Below are positions 8,242 through 16,733 of a DNA stretch of 31,331 bases, in pieces. This DNA comes from Flavobacteriales bacterium UBA979. GTDB taxonomy: Bacteria; Bacteroidota; Bacteroidia; Flavobacteriales_D; Sanyastnellaceae. Within the stretch, counting starts at the first letter, position 1; each line of letters begins with the position of its first letter. Position numbers and translations under genes: made by a program. The stretch covers positions 1-31,331 of the forward strand of contig DBBR01000005.1 of the NCBI GenBank assembly GCA_002292325.1. The letters are read 5' to 3'. A model generated the notes under the pieces. That model made no database searches and was not told where the DNA came from. It was given only the letters and a program-made list of their open reading frames with translations.

Positions 8242-10797
8242 ATGAAGGATAGAAAAGAGTACAGCGCAGTTGTTAGTCATCCATTTCATGTATTCAATGG
8301 GATATTTTTAACCTTGCCGCTTGACGGGATAAGGCAGACAGGATTGCGTGTGCCGTTGCTGCAAGAGGCATGTGATGAAGGTTTGGAGGATGCGAAAACG
8401 CCTGAACAAATACTGAAAGGTTTTTTTGAGTCTCAAGGATTGTCTGAAACCGATGGCCAGGCAGATTTGTTGTTCCGCATTATTCAATACGTAGAGCGGC
8501 AAGTTGTGCTTGTAGATGCGCTGGAGGATGCCCGTTACGCGCAGTTGAATGATCTTGGCGGAGCGGAGTCATTGCAGAGTTTCATGCAGCGCATTCGTCG
8601 CCATAGGAAGGAAGAGGACCTCAAAGAGTTGCTCAATGAATATGCTGTTCGCGTCGTATTGACCGCTCATCCTACGCAGTTTTATCCAGGAAGTGCCCTC
8701 GCCATCATTACCGATTTGGCCAAAGCAATGGAGGAAAACGATTTGGTGAGCATTCGAAAGCTTCTGCATCAGCTCGGTCTTACTCCCTTTTTCCAGTCTG
8801 AGCCTCCGACGCCGTTCGATGAAGCCGTTCGTCAAACATGGTACCTCGAAAATGTATTTTACCATGCGGCACCGGAGCTTTATGCTCGGGTGGCTCAGAC
8901 TCTGGAGGATCCATCAGGTGCTTCGCTCAGTGAAGGACTCATTACGATCGGATTTTGGCCAGGAGGAGACCGCGATGGCAATCCTTTTGTGGATGCAGAT
9001 ACCACATGGAATGTGGCCGAGCGATTGAGGTTAACATTGCTTCGGTGCTACCGGAGAGAGATTCGTGATTTGCGCAGAAGAATTACCTTCAAACATGTAG
9101 CAGCGCGTCTCGATCAGTTGCAAGATCGCATTGAATATGCGATGCTTCACCCGGAAAAAATGTCGCTGTCGGTGAAGGACCTGTACAAGGAATTGGATGA
9201 AGTTGCGGATTGGGTGTCAAAGCACTCCAACGGCTTGTTTCTCGAAAAAATCCGTGGGTTCCAATTCAAACTTCGTCTTTTTGGATTGCACTTTGCGAGT
9301 TTAGACATCCGGCAAGATAGCCGTGTGATCCAACATGCTTTGGACGAAGCGCTTGCTGCCTGCGAAGTGGATGTGGATGCATTTAGAGCCCAATCAACCG
9401 AAGAGCAGGTGGATGCTCTGCTTGGTCAACAATGGGAAGGAGCGGTTGATCATCTTGAAGTTGAGCGTCACAACGACATCATCGCTTCGTTCAGAACCAT
9501 GGCCAAAATTCAAGCCTTCAATGGCCCTCGTGCATGTCATCGGTTCATCATTAGCAATTGCCGAGGTGTTCTAGATGTTGCGGCTGTAGCAGCCTTGGCC
9601 AGAATGGCGGGTGTGAGTAAAACGTTGGAATTGGATATCGTTCCGTTGTTTGAGACCATTGCTGATCTGGCCCGCTCAGAATCAGAAGTACGAGAGATGT
9701 ACCGCCATCCGGCTTATCGGTCCCATCTCCAAACCCGCGGAGACCGTCAAACGGTGATGTTGGGATTTTCAGATGGGACGAAGGACGGCGGGTATCTGCA
9801 AGCCAACTGGTCCATATTCGAAGCGAAGCGCAACCTGACTCGGCTATCACGGGATTCAGGTGTGACGGTGCTGTTTTTTGATGGCAGAGGAGGGCCACCC
9901 GCACGTGGGGGAGGAAATACGCATCGGTTTTATGCATCGTTGGGATCGGATATTGAGAATAAAGAAATTCAAACGACCATTCAAGGTCAAACGATCAGCT
10001 CGAATTTTGGCATTCCCAAGTCCGCAGGTTTTAACTTGGAACTCCTTCTGACAGCTGGACTCCAGAGTCGAATCTTTGATGATGCCCAAACGCAAATTAG
10101 CCAAGATCAAGGTGATCTCATCGAGCTATTGGGGTCCAAATCTTTCGCTCATTACACGGCGCTCAAGGAGCACCCTGAATTCATGAATTACCTCACAAAG
10201 TGGGGGACATTGAAGTATTATGGTGAAACGAACATTGGCAGCCGGCCAACCAGCAGATCCAAGGATGGACCGTTGAATTTCAGCGATCTCCGTGCGATTC
10301 CATTCGTAGGTTCCTGGACGCAACTCAAGCAGAACGTTCCCGGGTTTTTTGGATTAGGTTCGGCACTGGAGTGGCTCGATTCAGAAGGTCGAATCGAAGA
10401 CGCTAGCGCCTTGTACAGGGACAATGCCTTCTTCCGTGCATTGATCGAAAACAGCATGCAGAGCATGATGAAAAGTGATTTTCGGCTGACGGCACACCTC
10501 GAGGCGGATCCACAGTTCTGCGGGATTTGGACCATGATTCGTGATGAATTTGAGCGTTCAAAGAAATGGGTGCTCTTCATTTCTGGGCAATCTACCCTTA
10601 TGGAACGAAACCCGCACATTCGCGAGAGCATCGCCTTGCGGGATGACATCATCCGTCCGCTCTTGATTATCCAGCACTTTGCCCTTGGCCAGTTGGCAGC
10701 AAAGGAGGAGTCTACAAATTGGGATGCCAAAGTGCTCAACCGTTTGATCGTCAGATCGATGTTCGGAATTATCAACGCCAGCCGAAACGCAGTGTAA
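8242..10797 (+). CDS. ppc: Phosphoenolpyruvate carboxylase
   Basis: Ppc carboxylates PEP with bicarbonate to oxaloacetate, refilling the TCA cycle. The 851-residue product shows the catalytic His motif as VLTAHPTQFYPGS (residues about 139-151; most families have TAHPTE), GFWPGGDRDGNPFV, FKLRLFGLHFASLDIRQDS, the MLGFSDGTKDGGYLQANW signature and the mobile loop FFDGRGGPPARGGGNTHRF. The C-terminus ends in MFGIINASRNAV and lacks the QNTG tetrapeptide of enterobacterial and plant enzymes. Together these indicate the divergent Bacteroidota form. The frame is open upstream to 8026 over trmD, but the start at 8242 is supported by the promoter and by homology of the N-terminus. The gene stands alone and ends at a terminator. 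Confidence 0.94.
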   Translation: MKDRKEYSAVVSHPFHVFNGIFLTLPLDGIRQTGLRVPLLQEACDEGLEDAKTPEQILKGFFESQGLSETDGQADLLFRIIQYVERQVVLVDALEDARYAQLNDLGGAESLQSFMQRIRRHRKEEDLKELLNEYAVRVVLTAHPTQFYPGSALAIITDLAKAMEENDLVSIRKLLHQLGLTPFFQSEPPTPFDEAVRQTWYLENVFYHAAPELYARVAQTLEDPSGASLSEGLITIGFWPGGDRDGNPFVDADTTWNVAERLRLTLLRCYRREIRDLRRRITFKHVAARLDQLQDRIEYAMLHPEKMSLSVKDLYKELDEVADWVSKHSNGLFLEKIRGFQFKLRLFGLHFASLDIRQDSRVIQHALDEALAACEVDVDAFRAQSTEEQVDALLGQQWEGAVDHLEVERHNDIIASFRTMAKIQAFNGPRACHRFIISNCRGVLDVAAVAALARMAGVSKTLELDIVPLFETIADLARSESEVREMYRHPAYRSHLQTRGDRQTVMLGFSDGTKDGGYLQANWSIFEAKRNLTRLSRDSGVTVLFFDGRGGPPARGGGNTHRFYASLGSDIENKEIQTTIQGQTISSNFGIPKSAGFNLELLLTAGLQSRIFDDAQTQISQDQGDLIELLGSKSFAHYTALKEHPEFMNYLTKWGTLKYYGETNIGSRPTSRSKDGPLNFSDLRAIPFVGSWTQLKQNVPGFFGLGSALEWLDSEGRIEDASALYRDNAFFRALIENSMQSMMKSDFRLTAHLEADPQFCGIWTMIRDEFERSKKWVLFISGQSTLMERNPHIRESIALRDDIIRPLLIIQHFALGQLAAKEESTNWDAKVLNRLIVRSMFGIINASRNAV

Positions 10798-10810
10798 GAT
10801 TTGGTCCAAT

Positions 10811-10844
10811 AAAAGCGGCCCCTTTCGGAGCCGCTTAAATTTTT
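10811..10844. terminator. Intrinsic terminator between ppc and the S46 peptidase gene
   Basis: The stem AAGCGGC / GCCGCTT (10813-10819 with 10830-10836) is extended by an inner CC/GG pair around a TTTC loop. It is followed by AAATTTTT and preceded by an A-run, so it can serve both convergent genes. Confidence 0.88.
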
Positions 10845-10858
10845 GAATCACGTGTTGA

Positions 10859-13039
10859 TTAGCGTAAACCGCTGACCAGGTCCATTTCTTCAATCAAGTT
10901 GTTGGCTCCAGCAAACTTGTCCAGTATCCACATGACATAACGGATGTCAACGGAGATGGTTCGTTGCAATTCAGTTTCAAAGGCGATGTCTCCGCTCATA
11001 GCTTCCCAGTTGCCATCAAAAGCACAACCGATGAGGTCACCATTGGCGTCCAGTACGGGCGAGCCTGAGTTGCCTCCTGTGATGTCTGTCCCATGAATGA
11101 AGCACACGACGAGTTCCCCTGATTCATCTGCGTAAGGTCCAAAGTCTCGGCTACGGATTAATTCATCCAGCGCGTCTGGAACGACAAATTCAGGGTTGGA
11201 GTTGTCCTTTTTTTCCAACACACCATTGGCCGTGGTGATGAAGTCGTAATTCACCGCATCAGCAGCTTTGTATGGGGCTACAGCGCCATAGGTCAGCCGC
11301 ATGGTGGAGTTCGCATCGGGAGCGATGGCTTGGCCGGCATCCATTTCACGGAGGCCTTTGACGAACAAACGGTAGCCGCGGTTAAATTTATCTTCCGCAG
11401 GATTGGACATTCCAGCGAAGTATGTTTGGATGGCACTGTTGCCTACGATGATGCCGAGATCCTTATCCAGTTGTTTTTGGTCGGGATTTGCAATGAATGC
11501 AGCACAACGGCCTGCATCGACCAAAAAGCTATTGGCATACATCTTATCCGCAAATTGACTGAAATCATTTTCTGACATCATGCGCACACCCATGTACTTC
11601 CTTGACACTAACTCAAAAAACGAGGGGTGGTAGGCTGGGTCGATGTCGTCACGGAATTTGGACATCAGATTTACAAACAAATCACGGTCAGTCGCTTGGT
11701 CATATTCTTTAAAAAATCCATTTGCAAAGTCGCTCATAGCCGCTTGTGTGGCTGCAACTTCTTCGGCCTTATCGCTGAATAATCCACCAGCCATCCGAGC
11801 AAAGCGGAAGGAAAATAACGTAATATCACAGCCAATGAGCCCAGCTTCCAACGCATAAACCTTGCCCTGAACACTCGGGTCTGTGTCTTCGTAGTATGAC
11901 TGAATCAAGTCCAACGCCTCTCCGTATTCAGTTTTGCGGTCTTCGTTTTCGTTGACCCATTTGGTGAAGCGTTCTTCCAACGTGGCTTTCTTGGCTTCTA
12001 CATCTAACCGCTTCAACCCTTTGGACTGACCGATGTAGTATTTCCAGTAGTTGGCCGCTTGTGCATACTTGGCCGCGTATTGAATGCGCACGGCTGGATC
12101 TGCGTCCATGTGTTCCTTCATTGTCTTTAGCTTCAAATCACGCACGTCGACAACGGAAGGGTTGTAGAGGCGCAGTGCTTGATCAATGCCCCAGCTGCTG
12201 AGGAACCGGTCCGTGCTTCCGGGGTAGCCCATGATCATGGTGAAGTCCCCTTCGGACACACCGTCCATCGAGATGCGCAAATGTCGCTTGGGCTGGTAAG
12301 GCACGTTGGAGTCACTGAAGTCAGCGGGTTCGTTATCAGTACCCGCATAAATACGCAACATGGAGAAGTCTCCAGTGTGTCTTGGCCACATCCAGTTGTC
12401 GGTGTCGCCTCCGTATTTTCCTACGCTTTCGGGCGGAGCCGCAACCAAGCGAATGTCACGGTATGTTTTATATTCGAACAAGTAGAATTCGTTGTCGTAG
12501 TAGAAACTTTTGAGTTGGAGTTCTTTTTCTCCATCTGCATTCATCTCCTCCATCAGTGCTTTTCTTGCCTCGGAAATGGCCGCATTTCGATCGTCTTCGT
12601 TCATCTCCATTGTGACATTAGCGAGCATGCGTTCCGTGACATCATCGATGCGGACCAGGAAGCTAATGACAAAGTCATCGATGTGCTTTTCCTGGTCGAA
12701 TGCCTTCGCAAAAAAACCATCCGTGAGGTAATCATTTTCTGTGGAGCTAAACCCTTGAATTGCATCATAGGCGCAGTGATGATTGGTCAAGACCAAGCCT
12801 TGGGATGAGATCACTTCACCCGTGCACGACCCTCCATTCAATCGAACAATCGCATCTTTGAGGCTTGCGTTGTTGATGTCATAAATTTCTTCTGCTGTCA
12901 AATTGAGTCCCATGCCTTCCATTTCGGCCATGGTAATGCGATTGAGCATGTTGACCAGCCACATGCCTTCGTCGGCTTTGGCAGGCAATGAAGTGCTGAA
13001 CATGCTGATGACCAGCAATAAAATCGTTGTTTGCTTCAT
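10859..13039 (-). CDS. S46-family dipeptidyl-peptidase, DPP7-type
   Basis: This 726-residue exported serine protease removes dipeptides from peptide N-termini. Residues 1 to about 22 form a signal peptide. The chymotrypsin-like catalytic His is in GLVLTNHHC (about residue 88), the Asp in MWPRHTGDFSMLRIYAG, and the Ser in GGNSGSPV (about residue 658). Eighteen residues after the Ser is Gly (CAFDGNWEAMSGDIAF). In this family Gly at that position marks DPP7-type enzymes, which prefer hydrophobic residues at P1, while Arg marks DPP11-type enzymes, which prefer Asp/Glu. The start at 13039 is 2 nt after the stop of the upstream lipoprotein gene. It probably acts in the periplasm in peptide nutrition. 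Confidence 0.95.
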   Translation of the reverse strand: MKQTTILLLVISMFSTSLPAKADEGMWLVNMLNRITMAEMEGMGLNLTAEEIYDINNASLKDAIVRLNGGSCTGEVISSQGLVLTNHHCAYDAIQGFSSTENDYLTDGFFAKAFDQEKHIDDFVISFLVRIDDVTERMLANVTMEMNEDDRNAAISEARKALMEEMNADGEKELQLKSFYYDNEFYLFEYKTYRDIRLVAAPPESVGKYGGDTDNWMWPRHTGDFSMLRIYAGTDNEPADFSDSNVPYQPKRHLRISMDGVSEGDFTMIMGYPGSTDRFLSSWGIDQALRLYNPSVVDVRDLKLKTMKEHMDADPAVRIQYAAKYAQAANYWKYYIGQSKGLKRLDVEAKKATLEERFTKWVNENEDRKTEYGEALDLIQSYYEDTDPSVQGKVYALEAGLIGCDITLFSFRFARMAGGLFSDKAEEVAATQAAMSDFANGFFKEYDQATDRDLFVNLMSKFRDDIDPAYHPSFFELVSRKYMGVRMMSENDFSQFADKMYANSFLVDAGRCAAFIANPDQKQLDKDLGIIVGNSAIQTYFAGMSNPAEDKFNRGYRLFVKGLREMDAGQAIAPDANSTMRLTYGAVAPYKAADAVNYDFITTANGVLEKKDNSNPEFVVPDALDELIRSRDFGPYADESGELVVCFIHGTDITGGNSGSPVLDANGDLIGCAFDGNWEAMSGDIAFETELQRTISVDIRYVMWILDKFAGANNLIEEMDLVSGLR

Positions 13040-13041
13040 GT

Positions 13042-13533
13042 TTATTCAAGGTTAGTTTTCGTGTTCGGAATCCAATTGAGCGAAGCCATGGATTCATCCA
13101 AAAGAGTATACAAAGTACTCAGATCAGGGCCTTTGTATCGGTTGGTAACTGATTTGCCGTAGAGGATTGTAATGGTCGAAGGCAAGTCCGTGATGCGCGG
13201 ATTGTCATAGAGATCCTTCATTATGAGGTAGGAAGATTTATCAATGGAAGATTCGACTTGACTATTCCAGACCTGCGCCGTTTTACTTAAATCCGCGGTG
13301 TAATTGCCTGGTTTTAATTGCCCAAGAGCTCCTTCGCGAAATGGCCGCGTGATTTCCATTTCACACATTCCATTCGGAAGGACATGAAAAATGAATGCAG
13401 GGCAAGGACCAAAACACAGGGTCTTCTCGTAGATGACTTCCTGAAAGGAATGGGCGGATGCATCTTTCTGAACAGAGCAGCCTGTGAACGCGCAAGCAGC
13501 GCTTATGGTCAGGATCAGAAGGAGTCGACTCAT
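13042..13533 (-). CDS. DUF6438-like lipoprotein
   Basis: The 163-residue product has a lipoprotein signal with lipobox FTGC (Cys about residue 19), so it should be anchored in an envelope membrane. The mature part begins with an EKTLCFGPCPAFIFHVLPNG segment that resembles the CFGxCPxY motif of DUF6438 proteins. The function of that family is unknown. It overlaps the end of yidC by 4 nt (ATGA type) and is 2 nt from the S46 peptidase start, so the three genes are almost certainly translated from one mRNA. The family call is from memory and moderately secure; the lipoprotein call is strong. Confidence 0.8.
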   Translation of the reverse strand: MSRLLLILTISAACAFTGCSVQKDASAHSFQEVIYEKTLCFGPCPAFIFHVLPNGMCEMEITRPFREGALGQLKPGNYTADLSKTAQVWNSQVESSIDKSSYLIMKDLYDNPRITDLPSTITILYGKSVTNRYKGPDLSTLYTLLDESMASLNWIPNTKTNLE

Positions 13534-15407
13534 TTCCTGGATTTTTTCTTGGCTTTGATTTCCTTCGTTTTATCTAATTGCTCTTTCTGCATTTGCTCCA
13601 AACGTTCTTGGAAGCTGGATTTTTTGCGCGGCTTTGCCTTATTGGCCTCAATCTTTTCCCGGATCTTGTCCTCATCGATCAGAAATTCCTTGATGAGTAA
13701 CATCTGTCCGATGCTGATTACGTTGGCTGTCAAATAGTACAAGCTCAATCCCGACGCGAACTGGTTGAAAAAGAACAACATCATGAAGGGAAAAAACTGT
13801 TGGATGACCTTCATGTTGGGCATGCCCGGTTGCTGCGGTTGGGGCGGCTGATTGGCCATGGTCATGCGCATGTAGAAGAACGTACTAATTGACATGAGCA
13901 AGGTGAAACCGCTAACATGAGCTCCATAAAACGGAATGGAGAATGGCAGATTGAAGATGCTGTCAAATGCTCCGAGGTCATCCGCCCATAAAAAGGATTG
14001 GCCGCGCATTCCAATGTTTGCAGGAAAGAAACGGAACATAGCGTATAGGACCGGCATTTGCAGCAAGGCTGGAACACAGCCCGCTAAAGGGTTGACTCCC
14101 GTTTGGCGGTACAGCGCCATCGTGGCTTGTTGCTTCGCCATGGCATCGTCTTCATGTTTCTTGTTGAGCTCCTCGATTTCGGGTCTCAACACCTTCATTT
14201 TAGCCGAGGACATGAAGTTTTTCCAGGTAATAGGGGATAGGGCCAATTTGATGATCAAGGTGATGACCAAGACGATGAGTCCAACTGATCCTATTTTGGA
14301 AGCTAAAAAGTCATACAGCGGCAAAATGACATTCCGGTTGACCCAGCCAAATATCCACCAGCCATAATCGATGATTCGGTCGGCCTCTTCAAGCTCCAGT
14401 GATTCCAACGCGTTTTGCTCGTTGGGTCCAAAATAGAATTGAAAATTACTCGCGACGGCCGTTCCTATTCGTTGAGGCTCAAAAGGCAAGCGTGCACTGT
14501 AAAGCATAGTGACAGTCGAATCTTCTTCAGGCACAGTAGTGGTGAGTTCTGCACCGGCCATGAAGTCACCATCATGATGAACCAATGCCGAGAAAAAATT
14601 CTGCTTGAAGGCCATCCATTCAAGGGGTTCCTCCGTGATAAGATCTTTGCTTTGACCATCCGTCAAGTAATCCCGGCCTAATCCCACTTCCTTGAAGTAG
14701 ATGCTGCTGTGCTGTCGTTCCCAATCCAGTCCTTTTTCATTGGGTATTCCTGCCGCATTCCAGTCCAGCGTGAAGGATTCACCAAGTTGTGTTCCGAAGC
14801 CTTCGAACGAGAGTGTCGAGGATAACTCGTTCCCGTTCAGTTCGTGCTCCCATCGGATCACTTGGCCTTCAACCGAGCGACTGACCAATGCCATGCTATT
14901 TTCACGGTCGGCCTCCATTTCGAAATGCAAATCACTCAATTGCATCACCCGGTTGACGTCATCGAATTCAAATTCAATGTCCATTGAACTGGCATCTGCA
15001 TTCCACAGGGCTATCGGCTCTTCAGAGTTATACCTGTTGTAATCTTTCAGTTTTGCTTCCACAGGAACGCCACCGCGACTGCTAAAGGTTAACGCTGTTG
15101 CATCGGACTCCAGGACATAGGATTGTTCTTGACCGAGCGCAGCGGTGGCCAATTGACCAAAGCGTTGAACGAGGTTGGGATCCATTCCTTCTGACAGTCC
15201 GCTTACAGGGACTGTTTCCGTTCTGAGTTCTGCTTGAAAGGCAGCTTCTTCTGCTGAGGAAATACTATCGAGACGGGCCTCTTCGATCAAGCGTTCTTGT
15301 TCCGCAATGGCGGCGATTCGATCTTCCTCAGTCGGGGCTGTGTACCAGATGTATCCGATGTACAAAAGGACCATCAGGACGATGCCGATAATTTGATTTT
15401 TATCCAT
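13530..15407 (-). CDS. yidC: Membrane protein insertase YidC
   Basis: YidC inserts and folds inner-membrane proteins with or without SecYEG. The 625-residue protein has the Gram-negative layout: an N-terminal anchor helix (IIGIVLMVLLYIGYIW), a periplasmic beta-sandwich domain (about residues 70-350), then the conserved Oxa1/YidC core from about 370 with LALSPITWKNFMSSAKM, the cytoplasmic coiled coil, GVNPLAGCVPALLQMPVLYA and FFFNQFASGLSLYYLTANV. A basic tail follows (KKKSRK at the end), as expected for ribosome contact. It starts 39 nt after the KdsC-like gene and its stop overlaps the lipoprotein gene. Confidence 0.97.
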   Translation of the reverse strand: MDKNQIIGIVLMVLLYIGYIWYTAPTEEDRIAAIAEQERLIEEARLDSISSAEEAAFQAELRTETVPVSGLSEGMDPNLVQRFGQLATAALGQEQSYVLESDATALTFSSRGGVPVEAKLKDYNRYNSEEPIALWNADASSMDIEFEFDDVNRVMQLSDLHFEMEADRENSMALVSRSVEGQVIRWEHELNGNELSSTLSFEGFGTQLGESFTLDWNAAGIPNEKGLDWERQHSSIYFKEVGLGRDYLTDGQSKDLITEEPLEWMAFKQNFFSALVHHDGDFMAGAELTTTVPEEDSTVTMLYSARLPFEPQRIGTAVASNFQFYFGPNEQNALESLELEEADRIIDYGWWIFGWVNRNVILPLYDFLASKIGSVGLIVLVITLIIKLALSPITWKNFMSSAKMKVLRPEIEELNKKHEDDAMAKQQATMALYRQTGVNPLAGCVPALLQMPVLYAMFRFFPANIGMRGQSFLWADDLGAFDSIFNLPFSIPFYGAHVSGFTLLMSISTFFYMRMTMANQPPQPQQPGMPNMKVIQQFFPFMMLFFFNQFASGLSLYYLTANVISIGQMLLIKEFLIDEDKIREKIEANKAKPRKKSSFQERLEQMQKEQLDKTKEIKAKKKSRK

Positions 15408-15416
15408 ATTCGGGTG

Positions 15417-15424
15417 CGAAGTTA
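15417..15424 (-). promoter_or_regulatory. Possible -7 box of yidC (TAACTTCG)
   Basis: TAACTTCG on the minus strand matches TAnnTTTG except at one base and lies 9 nt before the yidC ATG, predicting a leader of about 5 nt. It would allow yidC and the genes after it to be expressed apart from the ccm group. Confidence 0.4.
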
Positions 15425-15446
15425 GGTGAATTAGCGGGCTGGTGTA

Positions 15447-15965
15447 TTACCAATGAATTTGACCTTCTCCATTCCAGATTCCTTTGGCTTTCATGAAGGC
15501 TTCAATCAATTCCCTTACGCACCCTTTTCCTCCTGGTATTTGACTGACGTATGAACATGCCGAGAATACGTCCTGTGCAGCATCACTTGGACAACAGCTG
15601 AGCCCCACAGCCTTCAATGCGGGAATATCGGGCATATCGTCTCCCATGTAGGCCATGTGCTCAAGTGGGATGGCATGGCGGTCTGAAAGGTCGCGAAGAA
15701 CGGCAAGTTTGTCATGACTTTTGAGATGAACTTCTTCAACTCCCAAACCGCGCATTCGTTCCTCAACACTTGGCTCTCTTCCTCCCGTAACAATGGCGAG
15801 AGGAACACCTTGCTTGCACGCCCACTGGACGGCGAATCCATCTTTGGCATGTCCTTGGCGCAGCATGGTTCCGTCTGAATCAATGAGGATGGTTCCGTCG
15901 GTGAAGATTCCGTCATAATCAAAGGCCAATAGGCGGATGGATTCAAATTGATCGGGAGTATACAT
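15447..15965 (-). CDS. KdsC-like HAD phosphatase (putative KDO 8-phosphate phosphatase)
   Basis: The 172-residue protein is a C0-type HAD phosphatase without a cap domain. The nucleophile motif is FDYDGIFTDG (Asp16 and Asp18; most family members have DVDG), with AIVTGGREP (motif II), the motif III Lys in HLKSHDKL, and YMGDDMPDIPAL (motif IV). Size and motifs match KdsC, which makes KDO for lipopolysaccharide, but related NeuA-linked phosphatases look alike. It starts 6 nt after the DUF2520 stop; this pairing is frequent in Bacteroidota. The superfamily call is firm and the substrate is inferred. Confidence 0.87.
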   Translation of the reverse strand: MYTPDQFESIRLLAFDYDGIFTDGTILIDSDGTMLRQGHAKDGFAVQWACKQGVPLAIVTGGREPSVEERMRGLGVEEVHLKSHDKLAVLRDLSDRHAIPLEHMAYMGDDMPDIPALKAVGLSCCPSDAAQDVFSACSYVSQIPGGKGCVRELIEAFMKAKGIWNGEGQIHW

Positions 15966-15971
15966 AAAAGT

Positions 15972-16733
15972 CTAGTGAGTTTGAGGATGGTGGGATTGGA
16001 TGCTCTCGGTGAGAATGCGGTAAAGGATCGCTAAGTCTGGTTTGTCCTTGAGGCTGTCAAGGTGAGCTTCAATGACCTTTTGGTCATTTCGTATGGCCGG
16101 ACCAGTTTGGTGTTTCGCTGATTCTCCGTCCAGAGCTCGCTGCGATGCAACGGAAACCAAGGGTTGCATTAATTCCCAAGGTACACCGGCTTCTTCGCAG
16201 AACTCCTGAGCCAATGCGAAGAGGTGATTTGAGAAATTCGAGGCAAAAACCGCGGCCAAATGTGTCCGTTGTCGATTGGACTCTTCGAGGGGAATAACGG
16301 TGGATGATATCCAGGATGCTATTGCTCTTCCGTATTCGAGGTCCTCTGAGTTTTGGGCCGTGATCACGAGCGGAATGGTTGATACAGTTTCGGGTGCATG
16401 GGCTTGAACACTCTGCACCGGCCAAATCACGGCACCGTTTGCGGGATCTGCCAATGATCCACTGAAATGAATTCGAAAAACTCCGCTAGGGATTTGATCT
16501 AGAATCCCTGAAATCGCGTCATCACTGACCGCGATCAATGCGATATTGATGTCGTTCGGTAGTTGGCTGCAGTCTTCCAAGCATGCCGCATCCCGCGTTG
16601 AAAACCCTTCAGGAATTTGACAGGATCGGTTGCAAAATGCTCCTATGGTCAGGCCACGGGATTCCCATGCGCGGCCTAGGGATGTTGCAACACGACCATT
16701 GCCTATGAGGACTGCGCGAAGAGAATCAATCAT
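15972..16733 (-). CDS. Rossmann-fold DUF2520 protein
   Basis: The product is 253 residues from the ATG at 16733. The N-terminus has a dinucleotide-binding loop (AVLIGNGRVATSLGRAW) followed by a Rossmann domain. After about residue 125 comes the helical DUF2520 half (ESNRQRTHLAAVFASNFSNH), as in ketopantoate- and pyrroline-carboxylate-reductase-like enzymes. It is probably an NAD(P)-dependent oxidoreductase of unknown substrate. Its first 8 nt overlap the end of ccmF, so translation is probably coupled. The frame is open to 16781, but the longer N-terminus would lie inside ccmF and does not resemble the family. Confidence 0.85.
   Translation of the reverse strand: MIDSLRAVLIGNGRVATSLGRAWESRGLTIGAFCNRSCQIPEGFSTRDAACLEDCSQLPNDINIALIAVSDDAISGILDQIPSGVFRIHFSGSLADPANGAVIWPVQSVQAHAPETVSTIPLVITAQNSEDLEYGRAIASWISSTVIPLEESNRQRTHLAAVFASNFSNHLFALAQEFCEEAGVPWELMQPLVSVASQRALDGESAKHQTGPAIRNDQKVIEAHLDSLKDKPDLAILYRILTESIQSHHPQTH

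Noticed and set aside
10218..10775. 185-codon minus-strand frame
   Set aside because: It is antisense to the 3' part of ppc and its content is low-complexity, with no known motif.
12179..12808. 209-codon open frame on the plus strand
   Set aside because: It lies wholly antisense to the S46 peptidase gene, shows no recognisable domain, and long antisense frames are expected opposite well-biased coding sequence.
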